Shown: in pieces, positions 45,819-58,213 of the stretch | Layout of the letters: every line of letters begins with the position of its first letter | Numbering within the stretch: position 1 is the first letter of the stretch | DNA from: Hemileia vastatrix | Taxonomy: Eukaryota > Basidiomycota > Pucciniomycetes > Pucciniales > Zaghouaniaceae | Assembly (NCBI GenBank): GCA_030280995.1 | Contig: JASXTE010000001.1 | Location: 628,501 to 692,500, forward strand | DNA: 64,000 nucleotides | Direction: 5' to 3' | The notes under the pieces: generated by a model | The model's database searches: none | The model's input: only the letters and a program-made list of their open reading frames with translations | What the model was told of the DNA's origin: nothing | Program-made: the position numbers and the translations under genes

Positions 45819-47966
45819 TCAATCTTCTTCATGCCTAGTGCCTCTGGGATAAAACCTCCTCACTTGGTCTGCAGCCACCCTCTTTTTCAAGACTGCACCA
45901 TCCAACTCTTCCAAAACATAAGAACCTCCAGACGCCTGAGATCTGACTCTGTAAGGTCCATTCCATCTGTCAGCAAACATTTTCCCCCACTGACTCTCCA
46001 AACTTCTATTATACACCAAAACCAAACAACCAGGTTTCAAGGGATTCCTGATTCTATGAGCCAACTTCTTGTCCAAGTACCTGACTGATTGATTCTTAAT
46101 CTTCATCATTCTAGAGTATGCCTTCTCCTGACATTCCTCTCTACATTCCAACTGTTGCATCCTGGCACAGAGCAAATCTTCTGTTGAGTGCACGTCATCC
46201 CAATCAATTCCAAGATAAGAGAGTCCACTGGTAGAATGGATTTCTGACCAAACATTAACTCATAAGGAGAATAGCCAGTTGTCCTCTTCACAGTGACCCT
46301 ATCAGCAAACAACACCAAGGGTAAATAATGCCTCCACTTTTCAGCACTATCTCCACACATCTTCACCAAAGCATTCTTGATAACTTGATGGCCTCTTTCA
46401 ACCATGCCTTCAGCTTCAGGATATTAAGGTGTAGCCACTCAAACTCTAGAACCAACACTAGCCATAGCTTCTTTAAATCCGGCACCAAACTCTGGCCCGC
46501 CATCAACAGTGACCAACTTCATCAACCCATACCTATAAATCCACTCCTTCTTCAAAAACTGCCACATTCTTGGCAGTCAAATTAACCAGAGGCACTGCCT
46601 CAACCCAACCAGACAAATCATCCCTAGCAACAATCAAGTATTTATACCTGCCCTCTTTAATATGGACAGCATCCAGACTGACCCTTCCAAAAACAGTTGA
46701 TTTGCCAGTAGCACGGCCTACCTCTTTAGGTTTCAAGTGACTTCTTCTTTGACATTCTTCACAAGATTGAACCCAACCCTGTACAGCCAACTTCATTCCT
46801 GGCCACCAAAATCTGTCTTCTACTCTTCTATAAGTCTCCCCAAAGCCTCTATGACCAAGGTCTTCATGCAAAGACTTCAAACCCAATTCTTGACCCTACT
46901 TCTGAGTCACCACCACTTGAGGATTTGGATGTCTCCTCCTCATCAACCGCCTTCCTGACACATAAAATCCAAGACTCTTCTTCTTGATTGCCAACCAAGT
47001 ATCATCATCACAACTATCTGGCCTCTCCAAGGTCAACAGATATTCCACCAAAATAAAATAAAACCCAGACTGACCCCAGGTCTCATCTTAAAAATCTAAA
47101 AACACCACATCCAAGGGTACAATTCTGTCATCAAAATCACCAGTATGAACATGAGCCAATTGAGCAGCCCAACCAGGACACCAATCCTTAAATTTTGGCA
47201 CATCCTTCTCTTTCCACTGAACCTTGTGAGAATCCAGTTCACTAACAAAAACACCCTTTTCCAATTTTGAGCTGTCCCAAACAACAACTCCATCTTCATC
47301 AACAAAAACATCCTGATCACCAGAATCAAGATCAGATCCAGCCAGTTTAGCCTCTTGGGGGAGGTCAGAAAAATCTTCAGCACCCTTTGTGCTGGCCCTA
47401 ACCACTGGAACATCCTCATCAAACTCTTCAGCCTCAGAATCTCCATCTGTAGGTGGCCTCCTTGATAATCCATCAGGCATAGTAAAAGTTTTACCTGGTT
47501 TGTGTACCAGGTCAAAAGAAAAATGTTGAATAAATGCCACCCACCTAGTCATTGGAGCATTTGGAAGACTAGGTGTATTGATTATCTGAACCAAAGATTT
47601 TGCATCCACCTGCAGCTCAAAATGCTGTCCCCACAAAACCGTCTGTAGCTTCTTTAAAATTTTAGCTATGCCACACAATTCCAACTTAGGTTGAGAATAC
47701 CTAGATTCCACCTCATTAAACACAACAGACTCATATCTTACTGGCCTGACCCTCCCAGTTTTATCCTCCTGAGACAAACCAGCACCAGCAGCAATATAAC
47801 TTGAGTCCACTGCCAGATAAATTTTTCCAGCACCAACCCCATAATCCAACTTGTGAAGAACAATATCTTCACCAACAACCTTTTTCAACTTCTGAAAAGC
47901 CTCTTCACACTCTTAAGTCCATTCCCAATCTGCATCTTTTCTGGTCAACCTCATTAAAGGTGAAGC
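45819..47966 (-). pseudogene. R1 pol, RNase H to integrase part
   Basis: Continues pol left of G2. RNase H: LAVDSSYIAAGAG, SQPKLELCGI, LQVDAKSLV (D, E, D). Then an acidic linker (47100-47450). Integrase zinc finger LHEDLGHRGFG..SCEECQRRS, catalytic SLDAVH, VTVDGGPEF and YPEAEGMVERG. The C-terminal WNGPYRVRSQASGGSYVLEELDG is a GPY/F module; no chromodomain follows. Lesions: TAA near 47916, stop after FLDF near 47091, TAG near 46900, TGA and TAA near 46430-46450, and a frameshift near 46195. Not functional. Confidence 0.8.
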
Positions 47967-48738
47967 TGTCACCGGACGACCTACGCACAAGGTCAAGGAT
48001 GTTCCTGAAAGTGAGATGAGAGATTTAGAAACTTCTTCAAAGCACAGAGGAATGATTCGAGGAAGTGATTCGAAGGTCACTCGAAGTAAGAGCTACAGGT
48101 TCGAGGTTCGTTCGAGAAGAATTATAAAATAGTTTCAAAGGTAATAGGAATTCTTAAGATCTCACAAAGGGTTGGAAACTCAATAATCAAAGATTTAGGA
48201 TTTAGAAATGAATATTGAGAAAATAAAAGAAAGATACAATAACAATGATTTAACTTAAAGATTTTACCACTATTAATGTAAATACGTTTTATAATTTAAT
48301 TCTAAGGAATATCGAACCAAATACCCAACCCTTTTATATCCTTTATTCCTCCTCGCATTGACCTCCCTTTCATCGCACCATTCCCATACCATTGACCATT
48401 ACTAACATACACTTAGACCCTCTTCGCTAAATATCCGTCCATGCTCAATTTACCCCTTTTTAATTAATTAACAAAACTTTTAATGAAAACTACTACTTTA
48501 CTATTACGTTGATCCTAGCGCTGTGCATTGCTTATTAAAAAGGAGACTAAGGCACCCTATTGGGAGATTGACTAATTTAGATTTAGAGTTTAGGCTAGCG
48601 CAGTTAAATAGTAAGTACACAAAGGGGAATTGCAGTTGCTATGGAGAATTGCTTTCTACGCTTTGAGTATAGATTTAGGACTCGATATTATTGATTTAAT
48701 GAGCTGGTTTTGCCTCGAGTGTCATGTGGCGCGTGACA
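47967..48738 (-). repeat. G2 3' LTR
   Basis: TGTCACCGGACG..GCGCGTGACA; TATA box complement at 48332-48338; same length as the 5' LTR. No obvious polypurine tract adjoins it. Confidence 0.95.
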
Positions 48739-48849
48739 GATGCCCGGGTATAAGAATTGCGAACTCCGTTGAGCTTGAGCCATCTTCTCACACTAGTTTC
48801 CCTTCCTCCATATATATTTTTCTTCTTATTTATTAATTTCCCTTTTATA

Positions 48850-49783
48850 ATGAATTGCCCTACTCCCACACCTACGCCTCCACACCCTAAAGCAGATGGG
48901 GGAATGATTACGCAACAATTTTCCCAAGCTTGCACGGCTTGTGAAAGCATGGAATACTTCTGTGTTGAAAGTACGGCGACTCGAGGCCCTCGCCAGAAAT
49001 GCGAGTTTTGCCATTGGCGACGAGTGGCGTGCGATGCGTTGACAAAGAACGCAGAGATTGAACAACAGTTTACCAAGACCAAGTTTTGGGTAATCCCTAA
49101 AACAAAAAAGGTGGTCGAAGACATTTGGGATGTCTCGGTTGGAGATGAACAATCAGTGGGGGAGAATGATAAGGAGCTCAACAACGAGATCACAACCTGG
49201 GTAACCCAGGCCACGAGTTCGAAGCGGGGTGTCAAAGAAGAGGTCGACGAATTGGTGGAGGAAGATGAAGATGAAGTCCCTGTTCCAGGGCGGGCACCCA
49301 AGAAACGACGGGTGGTCATCGAAGATGATGAGGAGGAAAGAGAAGCAGAGGTAGAGGTGGCTCCAAGGTTATTCTTAGAACCTGACCCCATCTTCGAAGT
49401 AAGCTTTTAGTTGTTGTTTTTTTTTTTTAAGGATGAGGTTACTGATGAGTTTTGTTTAGACATTGAATACCATCGAAGACCCAATTGGGGAGCCTGTGTC
49501 ACTTTTGCCAACTGAGGCAAACCCTCCGGTCACAGGTGGAGCCGAAGAACCTGAAGACACACTGGACCAGGTGTGGTCGAAGAAACCTCGTCAGGGTCGA
49601 CGAGTAAGGTTTGCAGAAGAGTTGTGTGGGGAGGTCGACACAATTATCAACGCTGCTTCCTTCGACGTGGCAGAGGAACTCTTGGAGATTGGAGAGGTGG
49701 TTCTGGTAGGAGAGGAGGAGGTATTTGAGAAATGCAGGAAGGAGATAAGGGTAGTTTTGGAGAAGATGAAAAGATTGGTTTGA
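48850..49783 (+). CDS. G2 antisense gene: Zn2Cys6-like nuclear protein
   Basis: Exon 1 48850-49398, intron 49399-49459 (GTAAGC..GTTTAG), exon 2 49460-49783; 290 aa, fully open. Cys28, 31, 38, 51, 54 and 61 form CX2CX6CX12CX2CX6C, identical in spacing to R1 antisense gene 1; the second loop is HWRRVA. Downstream are a strongly acidic stretch (VDELVEEDEDEV), a nuclear-localisation-like APKKRRVV, another acidic run and a C-terminal segment with coiled-coil character (EVFEKCRKEIRVVLEKMKR). A TATA-like GGTATAAG at 48747 lies about 100 bases upstream, at the LTR edge. No lesion, unlike the pol of the same element. Function unknown. Confidence 0.7.
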
Positions 49784-50763
49784 GAAAAATTAAAAGAAAA
49801 AATTTGAAATGAAAAGGAGAGATGTAAATAAGTAGAAAAGTAGATTGTATTTTAGTTTTATTTTATTTTATTTTATTTTATTTTATTATTGTAGGTGAAT
49901 ATTATTATTTTTTATAAGATTTAGGAGAGAGAGAAGAAAAAAGAAGTTTTAAATAAAATTTTGCTTTAGAATTTGAAAGAAGAAATTTAAATAAGAAAGA
50001 AAGAAGTTATTTAATTGAAGGAAGTTTTAAGTTTTTAAAAGAAAAAATTTATGTAAGAAAAGAGAGAGAAAAAGAAACGGTTGGTGATTGAGATGAGTTT
50101 GTTGAATTGAGAATTTAATGAAAGAAGAATTTTTTTTTTTTTGCGAAAAGTTGTTGATTGATTTTTTTAGGAAATTATAGTTGAAAAGAGAGGAAGAAGA
50201 AAGAAAAGAAAAAAAAAAAAACAGAATTTAGAATTTAAAGAGAATTTGAAAAGAAGAATCATTTGTTGAAAGAAATTTTATAGGGAGACTTAGAGGTTGA
50301 AGTTAAGTCCGAGGAAATGGTCGTGTCGTACAAGATTTGATGGTTCCAAGGAAAGAAAGTTTTAAAGCGAGAATAAATTTTTAGGAAAAAAAATTTTACA
50401 GAGAATGTTAAATTTAAGAAAAGAATGTATTTAGAGAATTGAAAAGGAAAAAGAGAAAGAAAAATATTTAGAGAGATTTAAGAGTTTTTCTTATTTTTAT
50501 TTTTATTTTATTATTTATGTTTGTTCTATTTATTTTATTTTATTTTATTATTTATATTTATTCTGTTTATTTTATTTTATTTTATTTTATTTTAATTTTT
50601 GATTTTATTTTTAGTTGGTTTTGGAGGAAATTTTATAGAAGGAGAAGAAAGAAAAAGAAGAGAAAAAAAGAAAAAAAGGCTAAGAAATTAAAGAGGTGTT
50701 TTAGATTTTTTACAAGAAAAAGAAAGAAAGAAAAAGAAAAGAAAATTTAAAATAAAAGAAATT
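49784..50763. other. A/G-rich sequence between G2 antisense gene and pol end
   Basis: No gene. (TTTTA)n runs at 49855-49890 and 50500-50600, otherwise purine-rich. It separates the convergent 3' ends of the antisense gene and pol. Confidence 0.7.
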
Positions 50764-53700
50764 TTAAGGTTTTGGTTTTAAAGGATATTTCAAATGAAAA
50801 GATTTTAGGAGTTCAGGGGCATTAGAAACATTCATGGCTGGTTCCCAGGATGTTTTGTCTGAGTCATTGAGGAAGCCTTCCCATTCCACGAGGTATTGAA
50901 GTTTCCCCTTGCGTATTCTTGAATCAAGGATACGACTTACTTCCCACTCTAGATGATCTTCTACTTCGACCGGTTCCGGAGGGGGTTGGTTCTTGCCCGG
51001 GTATATTTCTCGAGCCAGTTCCAGGAGAGATACATGGAAAACAGGGTGAATTGCCTGCCATTTAGGAGGTAACTTGAGTAGAAAAGCAGTTTTAGAGACT
51101 TCAGAGTCAATTTCAAATGGTCCCAAGCGCTTTTCAGCCAGTTTCTTTGATGGTCGTGTTGTTCGAATGTTTCGTGCATCGAGCCATACTTTGTCGCCTG
51201 GTTTAAAGGAAGGAGCAGATTGTCAATGTTTGTCGGCCTGTTCCTTGTATCTTCGAATCGCTAATTCCAAATTTGATTTAAGTTCCTCTTGGAGTTGTGA
51301 TATGGTTTGAAGATAATGTTCTGCAGGATGATTAGTTCCTACATGGATTGAGTTGAATCGAGAATGTTGTCCATAAATGGTTTCGAAGGGAGATTGTCGT
51401 GTCAAAGAATGAGTTGAGTTATTATAAGCAAATTCGGCCAATGGTAACCATGTGGTCCAATTGTCTTGTTGGTAACTGACATACATTCAAAGATATTGTT
51501 CGAGGATTTGGTTAACTCTTTCTGTTTGACCATCGGTTTCAGGGTGATAGGCCATGGAGAGGTTCCTTGTGATATTGAGTTGTCGAAACAGTTGGGTCCA
51601 GAATGTGGATACAAACAATGAGCCTCTATCTGAAATAATATCATTTGGTAAGTCATGTTTGGAAAATACATGTTCTAGAAACAATTTTGACAAATCTTCT
51701 GCTGTAGCAGTAGTAGTGGTTTTAATGAAAATAGACATTTTTGAAAATCTATCTACTATTACTAATATAGCATCAAAATCATTAGAAAAAGGAAGTTTAG
51801 AAATTAAATCCATCGATAAAGATTCCCAAGGTTTAGAGGGAATAGGAAGTGGTCGAAGCAACCCATGCTTCCGGTGACGGGGAGCCTTATTCCTATTACA
51901 TTCGTAACAAGCTTTTATATAGGCCTTGATTTCCCTGGTCATACCTGGCCAGAAGAAATCCCTCGCTATTAAATGGTAGGTTTTATCAACCCCAAAATGA
52001 CCAGCTAATGGAGAATCATGTCGACTGTTGAAAATCCATAATTTTATCTCATTGTTGTCGGGTATGACTACTCTACCTGATTCAATACTAAATCTTTTGG
52101 CCCCTTGCTTTGAGAGTATTTTGTCTTTTAACCCTAAACAATATTTGTCCTTCGACTGAGCTTCGGGGATGTTGGATAGTGGATTTGGAAAAGATTGAAT
52201 TGTCATCAAATTAAGTTGATGAGTCGTTAACATTGATTCGTTGAAAATTGATTGCACATTTGCTGGGTTCTTGTCAGCAAATGCGTCCCCCCGCTGTGGG
52301 TAAACGTTGTCCCGACGTGACAAGATATCTGGGACAATGCAGTTTTTACCTGAGCAATAGGAAATAGAGAAGGAAAATTCAGACAAAAATTCAGCCCACC
52401 TGGCTTGACTCCTGGTTAACACTTTGGAAGACATGAAGTATTTTAAAGCATTATGATCTGTTAAAATTTGAAAAGGACTATCTAGGCTGAGAAGAAAAGA
52501 ACGCCATTTTTTAAGACAATGGATAATAGCTAAAAGCTCTTTGTCATGAATTTCATAATTTAATTCTGCTGCAATGAGTTTGCGTGACTCAAAAGCAACA
52601 GGATGAAACAATTTTGTTTCAGGATTTAATTGGGAGATGACCCCTGCAATAGCATAATTGCTTGCATCTGTCTCAACTATTGTCGAAGCAGAAGGATCAA
52701 AATGACAAAGAATTGGGGCTGTGGTGAACGCAGTTTTTAGTGCTTCAAATTCCTTTCGTGCTGTAGAAGTAAAAACAAAAGGAATGTCTTTTCTAAGAAG
52801 AGAAGTAAGATTGGAAATAGTTTTAGAGTAATCTTTAATAAATCTTCTATAGAAGTTTGCGAAACCCAAAAATCCTTGGAGCGATTTAATTTTTTTGGGC
52901 TCAGGCCATTCCAGGATTTTCTGGACTTTTTTTTCATCCATGACTAAACCGTCAGTGGACAACGTAAAACCCAAAAAATCAATTGATTTGAGGTGGAATT
53001 CGCATTTATTATGCTTGGTGTAGAGACCATGATCTCGAAGACGATTTAGGACCTGTTGAAAATGATGAATATGTTCATCCAGTGTCTTCGAGAAAATTAA
53101 AATATCATCTAAATAGACGACTAAAAATTGTTCAACAACATCTTGAAAGATGTCATTAACAAAAGTTTGAAAGTTGAAGGTGTGTTACATAATCCAAAAG
53201 GCATGACTAAATATTCAAAACTACCAAATCTAGTGCGCATTGCAGTCAGTGGTTCATGACCTTCTGCAATGTGAATCAGATTGTAAGCGCCTCTAAGATC
53301 AATTTTAGAAAAGAAATTAGCACCGTTGAAAAGGGTAAGAAGTAATGACATAGGAGGAACAGGATATGCATTCTTCTTAGTGACTGTGTTGAGCTTTCTA
53401 TGGTCAACACACAACCTAAGACTACCGTCCTTCTTTTTTACAAAGAGGACAGGGGAGCCGGTTGGAGATTTACTGGCTCTGATGAAACCTTTGGCTACAT
53501 TCTCTGCAATGTAGTCTCAAAGAACTTGAGATTCGTCCTTCGACAAAGAATAGACAAGACCTGCTGGAGGTACTGGGCCTATTAACTCTATTTGATGGTC
53601 GTAGGGTCGATGAGGTGGTAACTTATCGGCTTTGCGGATTGAGAAAACATCGAGGAAATCGTGATAGATTTCTAGTAGAGTTGATTTAATGGCTTCAACA

Positions 53701-54395
53701 TTGATTTGGTCGTCCTCTTCATCTTCGAGAGAATTTGTCGAGGGGATACCTGTATTAAGAGAGCAGAATTCGATTACTTTGAGGCAATTTAAATCCTCTT
53801 CGAGTGAAGTCATCGAGCTAGAAGGGTTAGCCAATTGCTCATTTAGAGAAAGATCAGATGCTTGCAAGTCATCTGGAAGAGACTTGTCCTCTAGCAGGAC
53901 GTTGTCAGGCGGGTTGTTTAACTCCCTATTGACCTGCATTGAAGAATCAGAAATATACTTAGAGCATGGGGTGATCAATCCCTTAGTCCAATCAATTTCA
54001 GGATTCCAATGCGTTAAAAAGTCATGGCCAAGAATGGTATCGTCCATCCTTGGGGCGTCCAAGACTGATAATTCCCACTCAAAGGGGGGAAAGTTCGGAA
54101 AGTTGAAAACCCATAAAACTTTCTTACTTACCCAATATTTGGGTTCCTCTGATTCGACCAAATAGATTGGAGTTTGATTGAAATCTGTAAATGTTATTTG
54201 AAGCTTCTCAGCAAAAGAAAAACTAACAAAAGAAATTGAAGCTCCAGAGTCTATAAGACAACTGAAGGGGATATCCTCCTTAAAAAGAATGAATCTCAAG
54301 CGGTTTAAGGCAACTCCAGTCCTTAAGACATGGAGGTTCTGTGCACTGGGAGAGATAAGATAGTTTGCTTTGCACACAAGTAAACTATCTACTAG
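50764..54395 (-). pseudogene. G2 pol (protease, RT, RNase H, integrase, chromodomain)
   Basis: Enters from gag by a predicted -1 shift at 54395-54401. Protease [37 protein letters not shown] and YLDDILIFS; RNase [35 protein letters not shown]; integrase zinc finger [15 protein letters not shown], catalytic [24 protein letters not shown]. The end, WEVSRILDSRIRKGKLQYLVEWEGF, is a chromodomain. Broken by TGA at 53517-53519, 51487-51489 and 51223-51225 and by a one-base loss near 53170-53175. Each TGA sits where CGA would read through. Confidence 0.9.
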
Positions 54396-55579
54396 TTTTT
54401 TGACTTCGAACTAGTACCTTCTCTTTCCTTCAACTTTACACAGTCTTCCAACTTGTGCTTACCCCCACAATACATACATAACCCATTATCTGCTCGTCTC
54501 TTCCTCTCAGCTTCTTTAAGTTCCCCTTTAGGATCCAGTACTTTGCTGTTATTGCCTGGGGTCGAGCCTTTTGGTTGAGGTTTATCCTTTCCCTTATTGG
54601 GTTTGGATTGAGTCGAGGAGGATTGATTTGGTCATGGGTGTGAAAAAGGTCCCGATTTAAAATTTAGGCCTTGAGATTTGTTGGAATATCGACAATGTTG
54701 ATGTCGTCCTTGATAAACGCCGTCAAGTTTGAGGGTTCGATCCATTAAATCCGTTAAAGTAGTCATCTTCTGACCGTGAAGATTTAATTGATCCAGAATC
54801 CTCGAAGGAAGTCCTTTCTTGAAATGATACTTAAGGGCAGCATCATTCCAACCTACTCGAGTTTGAAGTGCTCTGAAGTTCAAGATATATTCAGAGGCTT
54901 TACCATTATCACTCATGCAAAGAAAATCAAGTTCAATTTCTGCGTTGTCAGTTTCATTAGGGTCCCCAAACAACGTAAAAAGTTGGTCTTCGAACTTTTC
55001 CCAATTATTGATAAGTAAGTGGGTTTCTGTCGAAGAAAGCATGAGCAGATAAGGTTCGAACCATCTTGCTTCTTTCCCGGCTAGGAATGAAGAAGCGTAA
55101 ACAAGCTTTGATTGGTTGCTGTTGAAGGTTCGAGGGTCATTATGGAACAGTAGCTTGCAGGTTTGCAAGAAGGGTCGCAATCTGTCGGGGTGATCACCGT
55201 CAAATTTGTCAGGAGATTTCATAGAAGGAGTTTTGAACTTAGATCCCTCTGAAGACGTTGGATTTGAAAGGGTTTTCATGAAAAGTCTCATGAAATCTTC
55301 CAGAGAGTTAGATGGTCCAGGTTCTGAGGATTGACCAGAAGGGTGATTGGCTGGGGCTGATGGTGCCTCGTGCATTGTATCCTCTCCTTCTTCTTCATCA
55401 CTAGACTCCTCAAAATCTTGTGGGATGTCTTCTAAAGATTGAACTGAATTTTGCCGTTCCCTAAGGTCGAGTGGTTCCAAAGAGTGAGTGTGGGAAACAG
55501 ACCTTATGGCTGTTGGCCTGCCCCTAGAGCAAGCTCTAGTAGTAGCGCCCGGAGGAGGAGTGCGTTGAACAGGTGCCAT
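54392..55579 (-). pseudogene. G2 gag
   Basis: MAPVQRTPPPGATT at 55579. Acidic N-terminus, capsid-like retrotransposon gag domain (FDGDHPDRLRPFLQTC, SFLAGKEARWFEPYL), one TGA at 54632-54634, then a basic linker and a zinc knuckle CMYCGGKHKLEDC (CX2CX3HX4C) before TAG at 54392-54394. Except for the single TGA the 395-codon frame is open. Confidence 0.85.
54395..54401 (-). promoter_or_regulatory. Predicted -1 ribosomal frameshift site between G2 gag and pol
   Basis: On the minus strand A AAA AAC in the gag frame immediately precedes the gag stop TAG. Slipping back one base enters CTA GTA GAT, the open pol frame. This matches the X XXY YYZ slippery heptamer. Confidence 0.7.
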
Positions 55580-55635
55580 TTTAAAACTTTAAAAACACCT
55601 TAAAGGACGTAGTAGTGCAAAGAATGAGAACTACG

Positions 55636-55650
55636 TAGAATTAAATTATA
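55636..55650 (-). other. G2 self-priming primer binding site
   Basis: One base after the 5' LTR, TATAATTTAATTCTA (minus strand) is the exact complement of the sequence at the predicted RNA 5' end (55975-55989). No tRNA-like PBS is present. Confidence 0.65.
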
Positions 55651-55651
55651 C

Positions 55652-56423
55652 TGTCACCGGACGACCTACGCACAAGGTCGAGGATGTTCCTGAAAGCGAG
55701 ATGAGAGATTTAGAAACTTCTTCAAAGCACAGAGGAATGATTCGAGGAAGTGATTCGAAGGTCACTCAAAGTAAGAGCTACAGGTTCAAGGTTCGTTCGA
55801 GAAGAATTATAAAATAGTTTCAAAGGTAATAGGAATTCTTAAGATCTCACAAAGGGTTGGAAACTCAATAATCAAAGATTTAGGATTTAGAAATGAATAT
55901 TGAGAAAATAAAAGAAAGATACAATAACAATGATTTAACTTAAAGATTTTACCACTATTAATGTAAATACGTTTTATAATTTAATTCTAAGGAATATCGA
56001 ACCAAATACCCAACCCTTTTATATCCTTTATTCCTCCTCGCATTGACCTCCCTTTCATCGCACCATTCCCATACCATTGACCATTACTAACATACACTTA
56101 GACCCTCTTCGCTAAATATCCGTCCATGCTCAATTTACCCCTTTTTAATTAATTAACAAAACTTTTAATGAAAACTACTACTTTACTATTACGTTGATCC
56201 TAGCGCTGTGCATTGCTTATTGAAAAGGAGACTAAGGCACCCTATTGGGAGATTGACTAATTTAGATTTAGAGTTTAGGCTAGCGCAGTTAAATAGTAAG
56301 TACACAAAGGGGAATTGCAGTTGCTATGGAGAATTTCTTTCTGCGCTTCGAGTATAGATTTAGGACTCGATATTATTGATTTAATGAGCTGCTTTTGCCT
56401 CGAGTGTCACGTGGCGCGTGACA
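55652..56423 (-). repeat. G2 5' LTR
   Basis: 772 bp. With transcription starting near 55988 it divides into about 435 bp U3 and 336 bp R-U5. Confidence 0.95.
56017..56023 (-). promoter_or_regulatory. G2 LTR TATA box
   Basis: TATAAAA on the minus strand, 35 bases before the AGAATTAAATT proposed as RNA 5' end; conserved at 48332-48338 in the other LTR. Confidence 0.65.
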
Positions 56424-58213
56424 GAAGCCAACAAAGAAAAATCCTTAATAAAAATCCTGACATATACACATACACCCAAAAATCCCCTGACTTCAGTAGT
56501 ATTTTTAGGCCTTGGCCATGACTGGATTTTATTAATCTTCTTCTTTGCCATAATCCTACCCTCTTTACATACCACATGACCCAGAATTTCCAAAGCAGGA
56601 ACACAACAACAGAGTTTTGACCCTGAAATGGTCAAACCAGCTTCTTCAATCCTAAACAACACTCTCTCTAGAGTTATTGCATATTCCCACACAAACCTCC
56701 TTATGCCAGGGTTCTCCGCTAACACCTCATTACCATAATCAGTGGATGGTCCTTTAATTCCACCATCATCAATAAAAATACCAGCATGAGTAGGAACCTC
56801 ATCCTGCAAAATCCAAGCCATCTGTGCTTGATAAATTGCCACTGAATTAGTTGCTCCTTGAGGCAACCTAGTGAGCTTAAATCTTCCCAAAGGAGTCTCA
56901 AAAGTTGTGAGAGGCCTTGAATCCGTATGTAGTTCCCTCTCATCATAACCACCCATAATATCACCCAAACCATAACACACCCTTCCAGCAAAAGCTTCAA
57001 CAAAATCCTCTGCACTTGGTGGAATACCAGCGTCCTTGATAGTGACTCTATTCAAGGCTCTAAGATCATGAACCACCCTCAACTTTCCATTCTGCTTTTT
57101 TACACAGAAAACCGGACTTGAGTAGCTGGAAGTCGATTGTTCGTATAACCCAGTCCTGACTCTTTCCCTAACAATCTCTACAAAATCCTCTCTAATAGCA
57201 GCTGGAATCGGAATAGGTTTGATTTGCCAAGGTTCATGGAAAACCACAGGAATCAAGTAAGGTTCCCCATAAGAGTGCTTCAATACACCCCTTTCCTCCT
57301 CAACAAACACCACAGCCTTTTCCCTTAGCACAATAATGTGCAACAACAACTTCTTTTCTTCTTCAGACAACCACCCATCAGGACCAAAATTAACAACTTT
57401 CAACCTTTCCACGGTCACCCTAGCCGTCTCTATAAATTCTGGAGGATTCTTCACCAAAGGTGTACAGTACGGATCTCTCAACAAAGGCGGTCTCTTCAAA
57501 GGTGGATTCAAGCCCACAGGCATAGGCTCATTGACAGGCCTAATCTTCTGCGCTACCTTCTTATACTTTGCCGCTCCACCTTCAACTTGAGGGATCTTCA
57601 GGAAATCTTTACCACCAGACCTGGAACAAAAACCAAGGGTTTCCCCATTGCTCACATGTGTGGCCAAGGTAATGTTTTTGAAAGGCCTAGAAGAAACCCT
57701 AGCGGTGCACAATTGGGAGGACTTACTTTTAGACCCCAATCTCACCACTCCAAAACTTTTCCGCAATTCCACATCTTCATCCTCACTTCCAACTTCCAAA
57801 TCTTCAAATCTTGATTCATCTTCAGAATCAACTCTTTTAAAAGTTTGCAGTTTAACCTCATGCTGGAGGCCCAAAAATTGATCTTGATGATCTTCTCTCT
57901 TCATAATTTTCTGCAGTTTAACCTCATGCTGGAGGCCTGAAAATAGATCTTGATGATCTTCACAAAAATATTTTGCATCTTCTTTCTTCATTATCTTTAG
58001 ATTTTTTTCTTGATTTTCATGAATTATTTTGAAATTTTTATCTTCTTTTCTTGAGTTTTCTTCTGACCTAAAAAAATATCCAGGGGCTTCCCCAATGCTC
58101 ACAGGTGTGGCCCAGGTAATGTTTTTGAAAGGTATTGAAGAGACCCTAGCGGTGCACAATTGGGAGGACTTACTTTTAGACCCCAATCTCACCGCCCCAA
58201 AACTTTTCTGCAT
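56424..58213 (-). pseudogene. R1 pol, N-terminal extension and reverse transcriptase
   Basis: Opens with ATG at 58213, on the far side of a stop that ends gag-pro. The N-terminus holds a roughly 50-residue direct repeat (KSFGAVRLGSKSKSSQLCTAR and KSFGVVRLGSKSKSSQLCTAR), plus two GLQHEVKLQ repeats. RT: SSYSSPVFCVKKQNGKLRVVHDLR, GLGDIMGGYDERELH, RLPQGATNSV and active site GIFIDDGGIKG, then the connection GFLGVCVYVRIFIKDFSLLAS. Cut by G2 at 56424; it continues at 47966. No stop within this part. Confidence 0.85.

Larger units (their letters stand above)
47967..56423 (-). mobile_element. G2: chromovirus-type gypsy element nested in R1 pol
   Basis: LTRs of 772 bp each (47967-48738, 55652-56423) with about 1% difference, flanked by GAAGC on both sides. 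The minus strand carries gag, protease, RT, RNase H and integrase with C-terminal chromodomain. An antisense two-exon gene (48850-49783) lies next to the 3' LTR. It has self-priming architecture rather than a tRNA PBS. Inserted at the RT/RNase H boundary of R1. Confidence 0.95.

Noticed and set aside
48696..49391. 231-residue minus-strand ORF opposite the G2 antisense gene
   Set aside because: Ser-rich shadow of the spliced plus-strand gene; it runs into the LTR and has no family features.
53689..54165. 158-residue plus-strand ORF inside G2 pol
   Set aside because: Complement of the protease/linker coding region with no motif, far from the antisense gene position; a shadow ORF.
50764..54395. 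Selenocysteine or recoded TGA in G2 pol
   Set aside because: No recoding signal seen; TGA codons fit CpG decay and a true frameshift deletion coexists.
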